Below are positions 45,006 to 53,681 of a stretch of DNA of 64,000 nucleotides, one piece after another. Made by a program: the position numbers and the translations under genes. The stretch comes from Paenibacillus timonensis. Its GTDB lineage: Bacteria > Bacillota > Bacilli > Paenibacillales > Paenibacillaceae. The DNA lies in assembly GCF_009725205.1 (NCBI RefSeq), contig NZ_WNZY01000020.1, forward strand, positions 1 through 64,000. The letters run 5' to 3'. The notes under the pieces are model-generated. The model made no database searches, was not told where the DNA came from, and saw only the letters and a program-made list of their open reading frames with translations. The number at the start of each line of letters is the position of its first letter. Positions within the stretch are counted from its first letter, which is position 1.

Positions 45006-46685
45006 TTATACTTCCATAATGATCGGCAAGATCATCGGTCTACGGCGCGTTTGCTCATACAAGAATCGGCCGAGCGCATCCTTGACGTTGGTTTTCAACG
45101 ATGCCCATTCGTTCACGTTCTCGCTCATCAGCTTCTCGAGCGTGCTGGATACGATCCGATTCGCCTCATCCAGAAGCCCTTCCGATTCACGGACATAAAC
45201 GAAGCCACGGGAAATGATATCCGGACCGGACACGATCGTACCGTCCTGCTTGCTAAGCGTAACGACGACAACCAGGATGCCGTCTTGGGACAACAGCTTG
45301 CGGTCGCGCAAAACGATATTGCCGACGTCGCCAACGCCAAGTCCATCGATCAGCACGTTGCCGGCAGGCACTTTCCCTGCTTTACGGGCTACGCCGTTCT
45401 GAATCTCGATGGTATCCCCGATATCAACCAGGAAAATGTTATCCGGCTCCACGCCAACCGACTCGCCAAGTAGCGCGTGTCTGCGCAGCATCCGGTATTC
45501 CCCGTGGATCGGAATGAAATATTTAGGCCGCATCAGATTCAGCATCAGCTTCAATTCTTCTTGGCTGCCGTGACCCGATACGTGCACGCCGGAGTTCGAT
45601 CCGCTGTAAATGACTTCCGCGCCGAGGCGGAACAGCTCGTCGATTGTCCGTCCAACATACTTCTCATTGCCCGGTACTGGAGTTGCCGCGATGATAACCG
45701 TATCCCCGGGAAGGATATCGACCTTCCGGTGCGTCGAGCGAGCCATCCGCGTTAAAGCGGACATCGGTTCCCCTTGGCTTCCCGTGCACAGAATGACTAC
45801 GCGGTCCGCCGCCATCTTGTTAACTTCCTCTGGCTCGATGATGATTCCGTCCGGAACGTTCAAATAACCAAGTTCTTCTGCAATCGTTACGACGTTAACC
45901 ATGCTGCGTCCGATAATCGTCAGCTTCCGGTTCGTTGCGTACGCCGCGTCGATGACTTGTTGAATGCGGTGCACGTTGGAGGCGAAAGTCGCCACAACGA
46001 CGCGTTGCTTCGCTTTATGAAAAATATCGCTAAGAACGATGCCGACATTCTTCTCCGAAGGCGTGAAGCCCGGTCTCTCCGCATTGGTGCTATCCGATAA
46101 AAGTGCTAAAACCCCATTTTTCCCGATTTCGCCCATCCGGTGCAAGTCCGCATATTGATCATTGACTGGGGTATGATCAAATTTGAAGTCGCCGGTATGA
46201 ACCACGTTGCCTTCCGGGGTTTCGATGCATACGCCAACCGAATCCGGAATACTATGATTTGTCCGGAAGAACGAAGCTTTCATCGTCGTTCCGAGCTCGA
46301 TCACGGAATCGGCGTTGATCAGCACGCGTTTCGTTTCGCCAAGCAGCCCCGCTTCCTTCAGCTTATTCTCGACAAGCCCTAAAGTCAGCTTTGTTCCGTA
46401 AACCGGAACGTTTAAGTTCTTCAACACATATGGCAAACCGCCGATATGGTCTTCGTGTCCGTGCGTCAGCACGATGCCTCTTACTTTATCGCGGTTCTCC
46501 GTCAAGTAAGTGATATCGGGAATGACGATGTCGATGCCAAGCATGTCCTCTTCCGGAAACTTAAGCCCGGAGTCGATGACCACGATGTCATTGGCATATT
46601 GAACGACATACATGTTCTTCCCAATTTCTGCGACGCCGCCCAATGCGAAAATCGTCAATTTTTCATTATTCATTTTTTTAGACAA
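45006..46685 (-). CDS. Ribonuclease J
   Basis: The 559-residue metallo-beta-lactamase-fold RNase has the zinc motif HGHEDH at residues 75-80, the beta-CASP domain and a C-terminal domain. RNase J combines 5'-3' exonuclease and endonuclease activity in mRNA decay and rRNA maturation. The position between dapA and tepA is that of rnjB in Bacillus. The start is TTG with AGGAGGG at 10 nt; the next ATG is four codons in. Confidence 0.93.
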   Translation of the reverse strand: MSKKMNNEKLTIFALGGVAEIGKNMYVVQYANDIVVIDSGLKFPEEDMLGIDIVIPDITYLTENRDKVRGIVLTHGHEDHIGGLPYVLKNLNVPVYGTKLTLGLVENKLKEAGLLGETKRVLINADSVIELGTTMKASFFRTNHSIPDSVGVCIETPEGNVVHTGDFKFDHTPVNDQYADLHRMGEIGKNGVLALLSDSTNAERPGFTPSEKNVGIVLSDIFHKAKQRVVVATFASNVHRIQQVIDAAYATNRKLTIIGRSMVNVVTIAEELGYLNVPDGIIIEPEEVNKMAADRVVILCTGSQGEPMSALTRMARSTHRKVDILPGDTVIIAATPVPGNEKYVGRTIDELFRLGAEVIYSGSNSGVHVSGHGSQEELKLMLNLMRPKYFIPIHGEYRMLRRHALLGESVGVEPDNIFLVDIGDTIEIQNGVARKAGKVPAGNVLIDGLGVGDVGNIVLRDRKLLSQDGILVVVVTLSKQDGTIVSGPDIISRGFVYVRESEGLLDEANRIVSSTLEKLMSENVNEWASLKTNVKDALGRFLYEQTRRRPMILPIIMEV

Positions 46686-46993
46686 GTGAATCTAACCCTC
46701 CTAATTATTTTGGACGTTGTATCGAAAATTCCTATGGAAATGGCTCCGACCACTGCGTTTGATTACCAATCTTTGATTGCAGGAATAAACAACCGCCTCG
46801 ATCAAGACGGTCTGGCCGTGTCTCCAAATCATCATCTAAATGGTTGTTCAATCAAGCTATGGTAATGCCACATTGCTTCATCCAGCTTACAGCGATTTAG
46901 CATAACGAACTCCGCCTTCGCTTGCTGATGTAAGCCATTCTCTTGAACGAGCCATTTAATTTAAAAATTCACCGCACCCAGTCACTTGAAATC

Positions 46994-47023
46994 ATTATAC
47001 ATGATTAAATTGGCAAAAAACAA
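46994..47023 (-). promoter_or_regulatory. Probable promoter of rnj
   Basis: On the minus strand TTGTTT (47018-47023), an 18-bp spacer and TATAAT (46994-46999). It predicts a leader of about 300 nt. Confidence 0.5.
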
Positions 47024-47070
47024 GTCAGATGCTTTACCTACGTTTAACGTTACCTTGCACCATGACAAAA

Positions 47071-47101
47071 AAACCGATGCCTTCGTTGAAGGCATCGGTT
47101 T
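47071..47101 (-). terminator. Terminator of dapA
   Basis: A perfect 14-bp inverted repeat, AAACCGATGCCTTC and GAAGGCATCGGTTT, followed by TTTTG on the minus strand. Confidence 0.85.
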
Positions 47102-47146
47102 ATGGAAATGCAGCACATTTTTGGTTAAAAAGCAAGATGGAACCGT

Positions 47147-48010
47147 TTAGAGCATGCTGCGAATCCGCAACGCTTCTTCTTCATTCGGCGGTACAAGCGG
47201 CAGCCGCACTGAACCAACGGGATGACCGGTCTCGTTTAACGCATATTTCACCGCAACCGGATTCGGGCACTCGAACAAAACCTTGAATAACGGCAGGAGC
47301 TCCCGATGCAAACGACTTGCTTCATCGACATGTCCGTTGAAGAATTGAACGACCATCTCTTTAATCGTGCGGCCCGCAACATGGCTGGCGACGCTGATGA
47401 CGCCGTAAGCCCCCACTGCCATCGCCGGCAGTGCAGAAGCATCATCCCCCGAGTATACTCTAAAATGGTCTGGTGCCTGAGATACAATCGTGGCAATTTG
47501 ATCGAGCGGCGCGCATTCCTTGGTAGCCACAATGTTAGGAATCTTCGCCAGCCGCAGCGTCGTATCTACGCTTAAACTGACCACTGTACGGCTCGGTACG
47601 TTATACAGAATGATCGGCAAGCTCGTAACGGCCGCGATCGCTTCAAAATGGCGGAAAAGGCCTTCCTGATTCGGCTTATTATAGTACGGGGCGACCAGCA
47701 GGATTCCGTCAACGCCGCATTTTTCGGCTTCACGCGTCAAATTTACGGAGTGAGCAGTATCGTTGCTGCCTGTGCCAGCGATGATTTTGCAGCGCCCGGC
47801 CACACGCTTCACCGTAAAGGCAAATAATTCAAGCTTTTCTTCGTCCGTTAGCGTAGGGGACTCTCCCGTTGTTCCGCTTACGACAAGGCTGTCGGACTGT
47901 TGCTCCTCCACCAAATAGTCGATCAGGCTTGCGGTCTGGTCCCAGTCAATTTTCCCTTGATCATTAAAAGGCGTTACCATGGCTGTAATTACTCTTCCGA
48001 AATCAATCAC
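47147..48010 (-). CDS. dapA: 4-hydroxy-tetrahydrodipicolinate synthase
   Basis: The 287-residue enzyme condenses pyruvate with aspartate semialdehyde. The Schiff-base Lys164 (NIVATKE), Tyr136, Arg141 and the Thr47-Thr48 pair (GTTGE) are all present. Its product feeds both diaminopimelate/lysine and, via DpaAB, dipicolinic acid. The GTG start has GGAGGAGG at 7 nt. It follows dapG by about 95 bp. Confidence 0.95.
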   Translation of the reverse strand: MIDFGRVITAMVTPFNDQGKIDWDQTASLIDYLVEEQQSDSLVVSGTTGESPTLTDEEKLELFAFTVKRVAGRCKIIAGTGSNDTAHSVNLTREAEKCGVDGILLVAPYYNKPNQEGLFRHFEAIAAVTSLPIILYNVPSRTVVSLSVDTTLRLAKIPNIVATKECAPLDQIATIVSQAPDHFRVYSGDDASALPAMAVGAYGVISVASHVAGRTIKEMVVQFFNGHVDEASRLHRELLPLFKVLFECPNPVAVKYALNETGHPVGSVRLPLVPPNEEEALRIRSML

Positions 48011-48104
48011 GCCATTTCCTCCTCCCGTCTCCCGCTTCGCTTTATTATTACTGCCCTATCAGCATTCCCTGCCTTTTCCCTATGCGATCCAACGATTTCG
48101 AGGG

Positions 48105-49325
48105 TTAACGACCCAGTTCGAATTTGGCATGCAACGCCCGCAGCGCTTGCACCATATCGTCCTTATGCACCAGCACCCAAATCGTGGTATTCGAATCTGC
48201 CGATTGCAGAATTTGAATCCCATGCTCGGTCAATGCTTCGACAATCTTTGCCATAATCCCCGGTACCCCGTTAATCCCGCCGCCGATGACCGAAACCTTG
48301 GCACAGCCGGTGCAGATTTGAGGTGAAAGCTCCAACGACTTCAATACCGCTTCAGCCTTGGCCGAATCTTTGTCAAACACGGTATAAACGACGCCTGTCG
48401 GGGTCACATTAATAAAATCAACGCTGATGTCATTCTCCGCCATCGTCTTAAACACTTGCAATTGCAGGTTATCCGGGCCCTTTCCAGCCGATTCCACCCG
48501 AATCTGCGTCACGTTCGCCACGTAAGCGATCCCAGTCACGTAACGGTCTACGATCCCGATCTGGACATCCTTAAACCCTTCGGGGTTAGCGACCAGCGTT
48601 CCTTCTCCCTGCGAAAAAGTCGATCGTACGCGAACAGGGATCCCCGATTGCATCGCGATTTCCACCGCACGGGGGTGAATGACCTTCGCGCCCTGATGCG
48701 CCATGTTGCAGATTTCTGCGTAGCTGACGTATTCCAGCGGCTTCGCATCCTCGACGATCCGCGGATCCGCGGTTAATATCCCATTCACGTCCGTGTATAT
48801 GTCGACCATCTCAGCGTGCAACGCAGCTCCCAAGGCCGTTGCGGAAGTATCGCTACCTCCGCGTCCCAACGTCGTGAAATCGCCGCCCTGATTTTGACCC
48901 TGAAATCCCGTCACGATTACGACATCCTTCTGCTGCAGTTCTTCCAGCACCCTTGTAGGGACGATATCCAGAATTCTTGCATTGCCGTACTGGCTGTCCG
49001 TTCGGAAACCGGCTTGGGCTCCGGTTAACACGACGGAGGAAATGTTCCGCTCGGTTAACAGACTGCATAGTTTGGCTGCGGAAATAATTTCACCACAAGC
49101 CATTAACAAATCTTGTTCGCGAGGCGGCAAATAGCCATCCCCCTCGGCAACCAAATCAAGCAAAGTATCTGTCGCGTAAGGATCCCCTTTGCGGCCCATG
49201 GCCGAAACCACCACGACGAGCCGGAAACCGTTATCCAGTTCCCGGCGTACGTGTGAGATGACATGGTCTCTTGCTTCCTTCGTTGAAAGAGACGTGCCAC
49301 CAAATTTTTGCACCAAAATGCGCAT
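48105..49325 (-). CDS. dapG: Aspartokinase I (DapG)
   Basis: The 406-residue kinase phosphorylates aspartate. KFGGTSL lies at residues 7-13, and two ACT domains follow the kinase domain (about 260-400); in B. subtilis this isozyme is feedback-inhibited by meso-diaminopimelate. The ATG has GGAGG at 7 nt. In Bacillus asd lies directly upstream; here only a remnant remains. Confidence 0.94.
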   Translation of the reverse strand: MRILVQKFGGTSLSTKEARDHVISHVRRELDNGFRLVVVVSAMGRKGDPYATDTLLDLVAEGDGYLPPREQDLLMACGEIISAAKLCSLLTERNISSVVLTGAQAGFRTDSQYGNARILDIVPTRVLEELQQKDVVIVTGFQGQNQGGDFTTLGRGGSDTSATALGAALHAEMVDIYTDVNGILTADPRIVEDAKPLEYVSYAEICNMAHQGAKVIHPRAVEIAMQSGIPVRVRSTFSQGEGTLVANPEGFKDVQIGIVDRYVTGIAYVANVTQIRVESAGKGPDNLQLQVFKTMAENDISVDFINVTPTGVVYTVFDKDSAKAEAVLKSLELSPQICTGCAKVSVIGGGINGVPGIMAKIVEALTEHGIQILQSADSNTTIWVLVHKDDMVQALRALHAKFELGR

Positions 49326-49367
49326 GGATATTCCTCCAGTTAATAAGTGCGGAGTAAAGCGATGACT

Positions 49368-49560
49368 TCATTCCGTAAGATTTAGTAAGATTAACGAACC
49401 CAGAGCTTCGAAAACATACCCCTTCGCCGCAATGATCTCCGCGATTGTAAACGGCATTCCATGCTGCGCCTTTGAGCAAATTGTTCCGATACTTTCTACC
49501 TTTGTTGTTGAGTCCGTCCTGAGAAAATCGCGGCGTGTAACGGCCTGCATGGGTTACTTG
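49368..49560 (-). pseudogene. asd: Remnant of asd (aspartate-semialdehyde dehydrogenase), C-terminus only, frameshifted
   Basis: Between dpaB and dapG two minus-strand frames carry pieces of the Asd C-terminus. The first frame reads NNLLKGAAWNA (coding positions near 49453-49482), and the next reads TIAEIIAAKGYVFEAL (49401-49448); Asd proteins end ...DNLLKGAAWNSVQIAE... . A one-base insertion around 49449-49452 explains the frame change. The preceding GR.TPRF.QDGLNNKG also resembles the Asd segment GRIR.D....GL with indels. The N-terminal 300 or so residues are gone, and dpaB begins 27 bp upstream. An intact copy should exist elsewhere because asd is needed for diaminopimelate. Confidence 0.8.
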
Positions 49561-49587
49561 AGCACCTGGCATGCCCTCTGCTGCCGA

Positions 49588-50181
49588 TTACCCATGAAAG
49601 CGTTCGATAATCAGCGGTTGCAGCTGTTTGCCTTCAAGCGCAGCATAGCAAGCTTCAGGTACCAGTTCCATATTGGCTACCAGCGAATTCGGTTTACCGA
49701 TCGGATTATCTTGACCGAATGGAACGAAATACACGTTTTTAGCCACGATTAATTTAGCGATGTTCGCCAAATTAAAACCTAAACCGTCATTAGTCGACAC
49801 CGCGATGACGAGTGGACGCCCGTTTCGCAGTTGAGCTTTCGCCGCCATAAGCACGGGACTGTCCGTAACGGCGTTAGCCAACTTGCTCGTGCTCGTTCCC
49901 GTGCAGGGCGCGATAACCAAAACGTCGAGCAGCTTGCTTGGACCCAGCGGTTCAGCTTCGACAATTGAAGAAATAATATCATTCCCTGTAATATCTTTCA
50001 ACTGTTTACGCCAATCTTCTGATTTACCGAAACGGGTGTCGGTCGTAAGCACCGACTGGGATATGATCGGCACAACCTTCGCCCCTCCGTCAACAAAACG
50101 CTGAATCTGAGGCATCACCTCAGCAAACGTACAATGCGAGCCCGTAATGGCGTAACCTACCGTTTTTCCCTGCCAATTCAC
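49588..50181 (-). CDS. dpaB: Dipicolinate synthase subunit B
   Basis: The 197-residue flavoprotein-fold subunit (SpoVFB) has GYAITGSHCTFAEV at its N-terminus and APCTGTSTSKLANA near 92-105. With DpaA it oxidises dihydrodipicolinate to dipicolinic acid in the mother cell. The GTG overlaps the dpaA stop (GTGA) and has GGGGGG upstream. Confidence 0.95.
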   Translation of the reverse strand: MNWQGKTVGYAITGSHCTFAEVMPQIQRFVDGGAKVVPIISQSVLTTDTRFGKSEDWRKQLKDITGNDIISSIVEAEPLGPSKLLDVLVIAPCTGTSTSKLANAVTDSPVLMAAKAQLRNGRPLVIAVSTNDGLGFNLANIAKLIVAKNVYFVPFGQDNPIGKPNSLVANMELVPEACYAALEGKQLQPLIIERFHG

Positions 50182-51077
50182 TGTTCATCCCCCCGTAATA
50201 AATACTCATCCAAAATCGACTGACAAATCGTATTTGCCATAATAATTCCAGCCGTTTTGGGAGCGACGATACCGGGGATGCCAGGGGCTAAAATCGCCTT
50301 GACTCCGCGCTTCTCGGCGAAACGGAAATCCGTCCCACCAGGCGCCGAAGCAAGGTCGATGATCACCGCCGTGCGGGGCAGTTTCGAGATGATTTGCGCT
50401 GTGACTATCATAGTCGGAATCGTATTAAAAATCAAGTCAACATCCGCTACGTTAGCGGCCAAATCCCTTGTGGCAAAAGGCTTCCAGCCCATTTGCACCG
50501 CTCTGGCCACGTCGTCTTCCCGGCGTACCCCTACCCTTACATTCGCTCCCAAACCCTGCAGCGTAGCTGCCAGCGTAAAACCTGTTCGCCCAATCCCCAG
50601 CACGATGCAAGTCGAACCGTGAATGGTAATGTCCGTATTCTGGATCGCCATCATCACGGCGCCTTCCGCTGTCGGAATCGAGTTATAGATGGCGACGTCG
50701 TCACGATCGAGCACCTCGATGATCTGGAAACCGTGCTCCGTGCTCATTTGCTTCAAGAAGCTTTTGGCAATCCCGGTATAGACCAGTGTGCTTTTTCGAA
50801 TAGCTGCGAACCATTCGTGTTTGATGACCAGTTGTTCCGCAGAGAACGGCGCTGGGACAACGCCGTGGTCATCGCAACCGATTACCGGAAGGATGATGAC
50901 GTCGGCACCGGCCAGCAATCCTGGACTTAACGTCTCCTGCGATACTCCCTTCAGCGGGGTCTCCAACCGATCAAAGCCAACAACCCGTACCGTTGCGTCT
51001 AGTTCCAGACATTTGTTGATGACCTCCACCTGTCGAGCGTCACCACCGAGGAATACAATCGTTATTCCGGTCAGCAT
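50178..51077 (-). CDS. dpaA: Dipicolinate synthase subunit A
   Basis: The 299-residue dehydrogenase-like subunit (SpoVFA) has an N-terminal GGDARQVEV motif and a Rossmann loop VLGIGRTGFTLA near 158-170. It catalyses dipicolinic acid formation with DpaB. AAGGAG lies 12 nt before the ATG. A possible sigma-K promoter lies about 40-70 bp upstream, as expected for mother-cell expression. Confidence 0.95.
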   Translation of the reverse strand: MLTGITIVFLGGDARQVEVINKCLELDATVRVVGFDRLETPLKGVSQETLSPGLLAGADVIILPVIGCDDHGVVPAPFSAEQLVIKHEWFAAIRKSTLVYTGIAKSFLKQMSTEHGFQIIEVLDRDDVAIYNSIPTAEGAVMMAIQNTDITIHGSTCIVLGIGRTGFTLAATLQGLGANVRVGVRREDDVARAVQMGWKPFATRDLAANVADVDLIFNTIPTMIVTAQIISKLPRTAVIIDLASAPGGTDFRFAEKRGVKAILAPGIPGIVAPKTAGIIMANTICQSILDEYLLRGDEQ

Positions 51078-51115
51078 TCTTAGACGGCACTCCTTCCAAG
51101 CAACACAGTATAGAG

Positions 51116-51145
51116 CATCTTATGCCGTTGCCCACGAAGTGGTGA
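51116..51145 (-). promoter_or_regulatory. Possible sigma-K promoter of dpaA
   Basis: On the minus strand TCACC (51141-51145), a 16-bp spacer and CATAAGATG (51116-51124) fit the sigma-K pattern AC-N16-CATANNNTA except for the last base. Confidence 0.4.
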
Positions 51146-51648
51146 AAAGGGAGGATCCAGGATATGTAAATCGTCATCGCAGCACGATGACTCCCGTTTA
51201 TCAAGCCGCTTTTTCTTTGCTTTTGATGAACTTATGGGGTAACTTCAAGATCCTCACACCGGTATCAGCTCTTATTTACCCTCCCTGCTATACTTGGATT
51301 TACCTTTATATTGGACGCCCCAAGGCCCGGTTGTTATAAGGACAACGGCGTCATTACCACGAGGTGATCTTGTTGTTGAGTTGGGTGGGCTTACGCCCTC
51401 ACAGCTATTAAGCGCGCTTTCCAAGGGAGCACCTGCTGCGAAAAATGAACATTGGTTAAAAATGATGGGGTGCAGAAGAAGAAGAACATTCGGAATGTAG
51501 CTGTAGATTTACGATACAATACGGGGGGAGTTCGGCGCTAAGACATTATTGAAGAACGAGACGCCCAAATGGAGAAGGTAAAGGAGATCGCAGCTGCTGC
51601 AGTTCAAGAGAAATAGCGGTTTCTCTCACATGTACTAGTCCTGGAGAA

Positions 51649-51847
51649 AATAGGGGACATTTAGGGCGCTATTTCAACCAAATCCCTCTAAATCTCAATA
51701 ATAGAAGACATTTAGGGCTTAATTCTGAGCTGAACCGGGCCTATTAAGCAACTTTTAAGAGCGATGAATGAAAATAAGGGTAAAAAAGTCCTTTATTTCG
51801 GCTATAACCCCTACTGAACCGAAAATAAGAACCTTTTTTACCCTTAT
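51649..51847. repeat. Intergenic repeat cluster with 51-bp spacing and a long imperfect hairpin
   Basis: AATAGGGGACATTTAGGGC (51649) recurs as AATAGAAGACATTTAGGGC at 51700, 51 bp later. AATAAGGGT (51773) and AATAAGAAC (51824) are also 51 bp apart. The segments 51774-51801 and 51819-51847 form a long imperfect inverted repeat around CTATAACCCCTACTGAA. Confidence 0.6.
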
Positions 51848-51903
51848 CCACTAGTTACCTGCAGAAGAAATGCAGGTTCAAATATGCCCTTTGCTCCTAC
51901 GCT

Positions 51904-52353
51904 TTACTTCGTTCCCGTATGGCCAAATCCACCGTCGCCGCGAACGGTCTCAGACAGCTCGTCCACTTGAACGAGATTCACCTCAGGAACGATCTGGAAC
52001 ACCATCTGTGCAATCCGTTCATTCCGCTGAATCACAAACGGCTCCTGCCCGAGGTTGATCAGCAGTACCTTAATTTCGCCGCGATAATCGGCATCGATCG
52101 TACCCGGCGTGTTTAGACACGTAATCCCGTGCTTAAAGGCCAGACCGCTACGCGGACGGATTTGCGCCTCTAGGCCGCCGGGCATCGCAATGGCGATCCC
52201 GGTCGGCACGAGGGTACGTTGCCCCGGCTGGAGCGTCAGTTGCTCCGTAACGGCAGCATAGAGGTCAAAGCCGGAGGCTAGCTCCGACATTTTGCGAGGC
52301 AGTTCAATATCTTCATTTCCCGCTAAACGGTTAATTTGTACTTCAAACGACAA
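51904..52353 (-). CDS. dut: dUTP diphosphatase
   Basis: The 149-residue trimeric dUTPase has motif 1 ASGFDLYAA, motif 2 RPRSGLA, motif 3 [15 protein letters not shown] and the C-terminal motif 5 [10 protein letters not shown]. It removes dUTP. A TTG at 52353 has AAGGAG at 8 nt and is preferred to an ATG two codons upstream, which is too close. It overlaps the mlpA stop by 11 bp. Confidence 0.92.
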   Translation of the reverse strand: MSFEVQINRLAGNEDIELPRKMSELASGFDLYAAVTEQLTLQPGQRTLVPTGIAIAMPGGLEAQIRPRSGLAFKHGITCLNTPGTIDADYRGEIKVLLINLGQEPFVIQRNERIAQMVFQIVPEVNLVQVDELSETVRGDGGFGHTGTK

Positions 52354-53596
52354 GTTCATCTCTCCTTACTCCCGAAATCACACGATCCGAGGAACCCACC
52401 ATCGCAAGCGAAAACGGTTGGCTAAACATGGCCTTCATCACCTGATTGACATCGTCCATCGTCACCGCCTCGATCCGGGCGATCATTTCATCCAAGGTAT
52501 AATGTCTGCCGAGCATCAACTCGTTCTTGCCGAGTCGATTCATCCGGCTTCCGGTGCTCTCCAGGCTCAAGATCAAGCTCCCCTTCAATTGTTCCTTGCC
52601 TTTACTCAGCTCACCGACGGTAATCCCGTTGACCGATACGTCGTGCAGGATCTCCTTGGTCAAGTCCAGCACTTCCTTGGTCTGGCGAGGCGCGGTTCCT
52701 GCGTAAACCGTAAATAATCCGCTGTCTGCATGCGAGCTATGATAGGAGTACACGGAATACGCCAAACCGCGTTTCTCGCGAATCTCCTGGAAGAGGCGCG
52801 AACTCATGCCACCGCCAATCGCATTGTTAAGCAGCACCATGGCGTACTGCTTCTCTTCCCCAACCGATAATCCCGGAAAAGATAAGCAAATATGGTTCTG
52901 CTCTGTTTTCTTGCGATGAAATCGGAGTCCACCAAGAAAATCGGGTGATGCCAACGCGCTGGAACTTCCTCGGTTCGAAAAGTCTCCGAAATATTTCTCT
53001 AGCAGATCGATCACGTGATCGTCTATGTTGCCGGCAACGCTGATGACCGTGTTCTCGATCGTGTAGTGCTCCCGCATATATTCCCGAAGATGCTCGGATT
53101 CCATTGCGCGAAGCTGCTCCTCGGTTCCTAAAATCGGCAGCGCCAGCGGATGTTCCCCGTAAGCCGCCTGTGACACGAGGTCGTGCACCATATCGTCTGG
53201 CGTATCTTCGTACATGGAGATTTCTTCGACGATCACGTTCTTCTCTTTCCGCAACTCTTCCGCATCGAACAAGGAACGGAAAAACATGTCCGACAACACG
53301 TCAACCGCGATCGGTAAATGCTCATCCAGCACTTTGGCATAATAACAGGTATATTCCTTTGACGTAAACGCGTTTACATTCCCGCCGATCGCATCAAATT
53401 GCTCTGCGATATCCTTGGCGCTGTACCGCTCCGTACCTTTAAATAACATGTGTTCGATGAAATGTGAAATTCCGCCCCGTTCAGGGCTCTCATTGCGGGA
53501 GCCGGTTTTGACCCAAATACCGAACGAGACAGAACGACAAGTCGGTATTTTCTCCATAACCACCCGAAGGCCGTTTTTCAATTGCGTTTTCTTCAC
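52343..53596 (-). CDS. mlpA: M16-family zinc peptidase MlpA
   Basis: The 417-residue M16 peptidase has the zinc motif HFIEH at residues 45-49 with the distal Glu region following, and matches mitochondrial-processing-peptidase-like MlpA (YmxG). The GTG has AGGAGG at 7 nt. It overlaps dut and lies downstream of the polysaccharide deacetylase gene. Confidence 0.92.
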   Translation of the reverse strand: MKKTQLKNGLRVVMEKIPTCRSVSFGIWVKTGSRNESPERGGISHFIEHMLFKGTERYSAKDIAEQFDAIGGNVNAFTSKEYTCYYAKVLDEHLPIAVDVLSDMFFRSLFDAEELRKEKNVIVEEISMYEDTPDDMVHDLVSQAAYGEHPLALPILGTEEQLRAMESEHLREYMREHYTIENTVISVAGNIDDHVIDLLEKYFGDFSNRGSSSALASPDFLGGLRFHRKKTEQNHICLSFPGLSVGEEKQYAMVLLNNAIGGGMSSRLFQEIREKRGLAYSVYSYHSSHADSGLFTVYAGTAPRQTKEVLDLTKEILHDVSVNGITVGELSKGKEQLKGSLILSLESTGSRMNRLGKNELMLGRHYTLDEMIARIEAVTMDDVNQVMKAMFSQPFSLAMVGSSDRVISGVRRDELVV

Positions 53597-53681
53597 GAGA
53601 GGCCCTCCTAAATGTTTTGCAAAGCATTTCTGTGCATCGTTAATAAATGCATCCCTATCCTACCAAAAAAAGGCGGCAAGC

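Larger units (their letters stand above)
46686..47146. other. 461-bp non-coding region between dapA and rnj
   Basis: It contains the dapA terminator (47071-47101), a sigma-A promoter (46994-47023) and about 300 bp that should form the 5' leader of rnj. No ORF in it has a credible ribosome site, and no riboswitch class could be recognised. Confidence 0.6.
51078..51903. other. 826-bp non-coding region between dut and dpaA
   Basis: It holds a possible sigma-K promoter (51116-51145), a plus-strand stretch with decayed coding character (51294-51616) and repeats (51649-51847). In the stretch 51470-51616 a GTG-started frame ends VQEK and is broken by an in-frame TAA at 51539; I do not recognise the family. 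The ymxH gene that precedes dpaA in Bacillus is not visible. Confidence 0.5.

Noticed and set aside
49231..49572. 113-residue intact small gene between dpaB and dapG
   Set aside because: It overlaps dapG by almost 100 bp and its middle matches the Asd C-terminus, so it is a frame of a pseudogene.
49326..49587. Lysine riboswitch upstream of dapG
   Set aside because: No L-box core could be recognised, and the interval is explained by the asd remnant.
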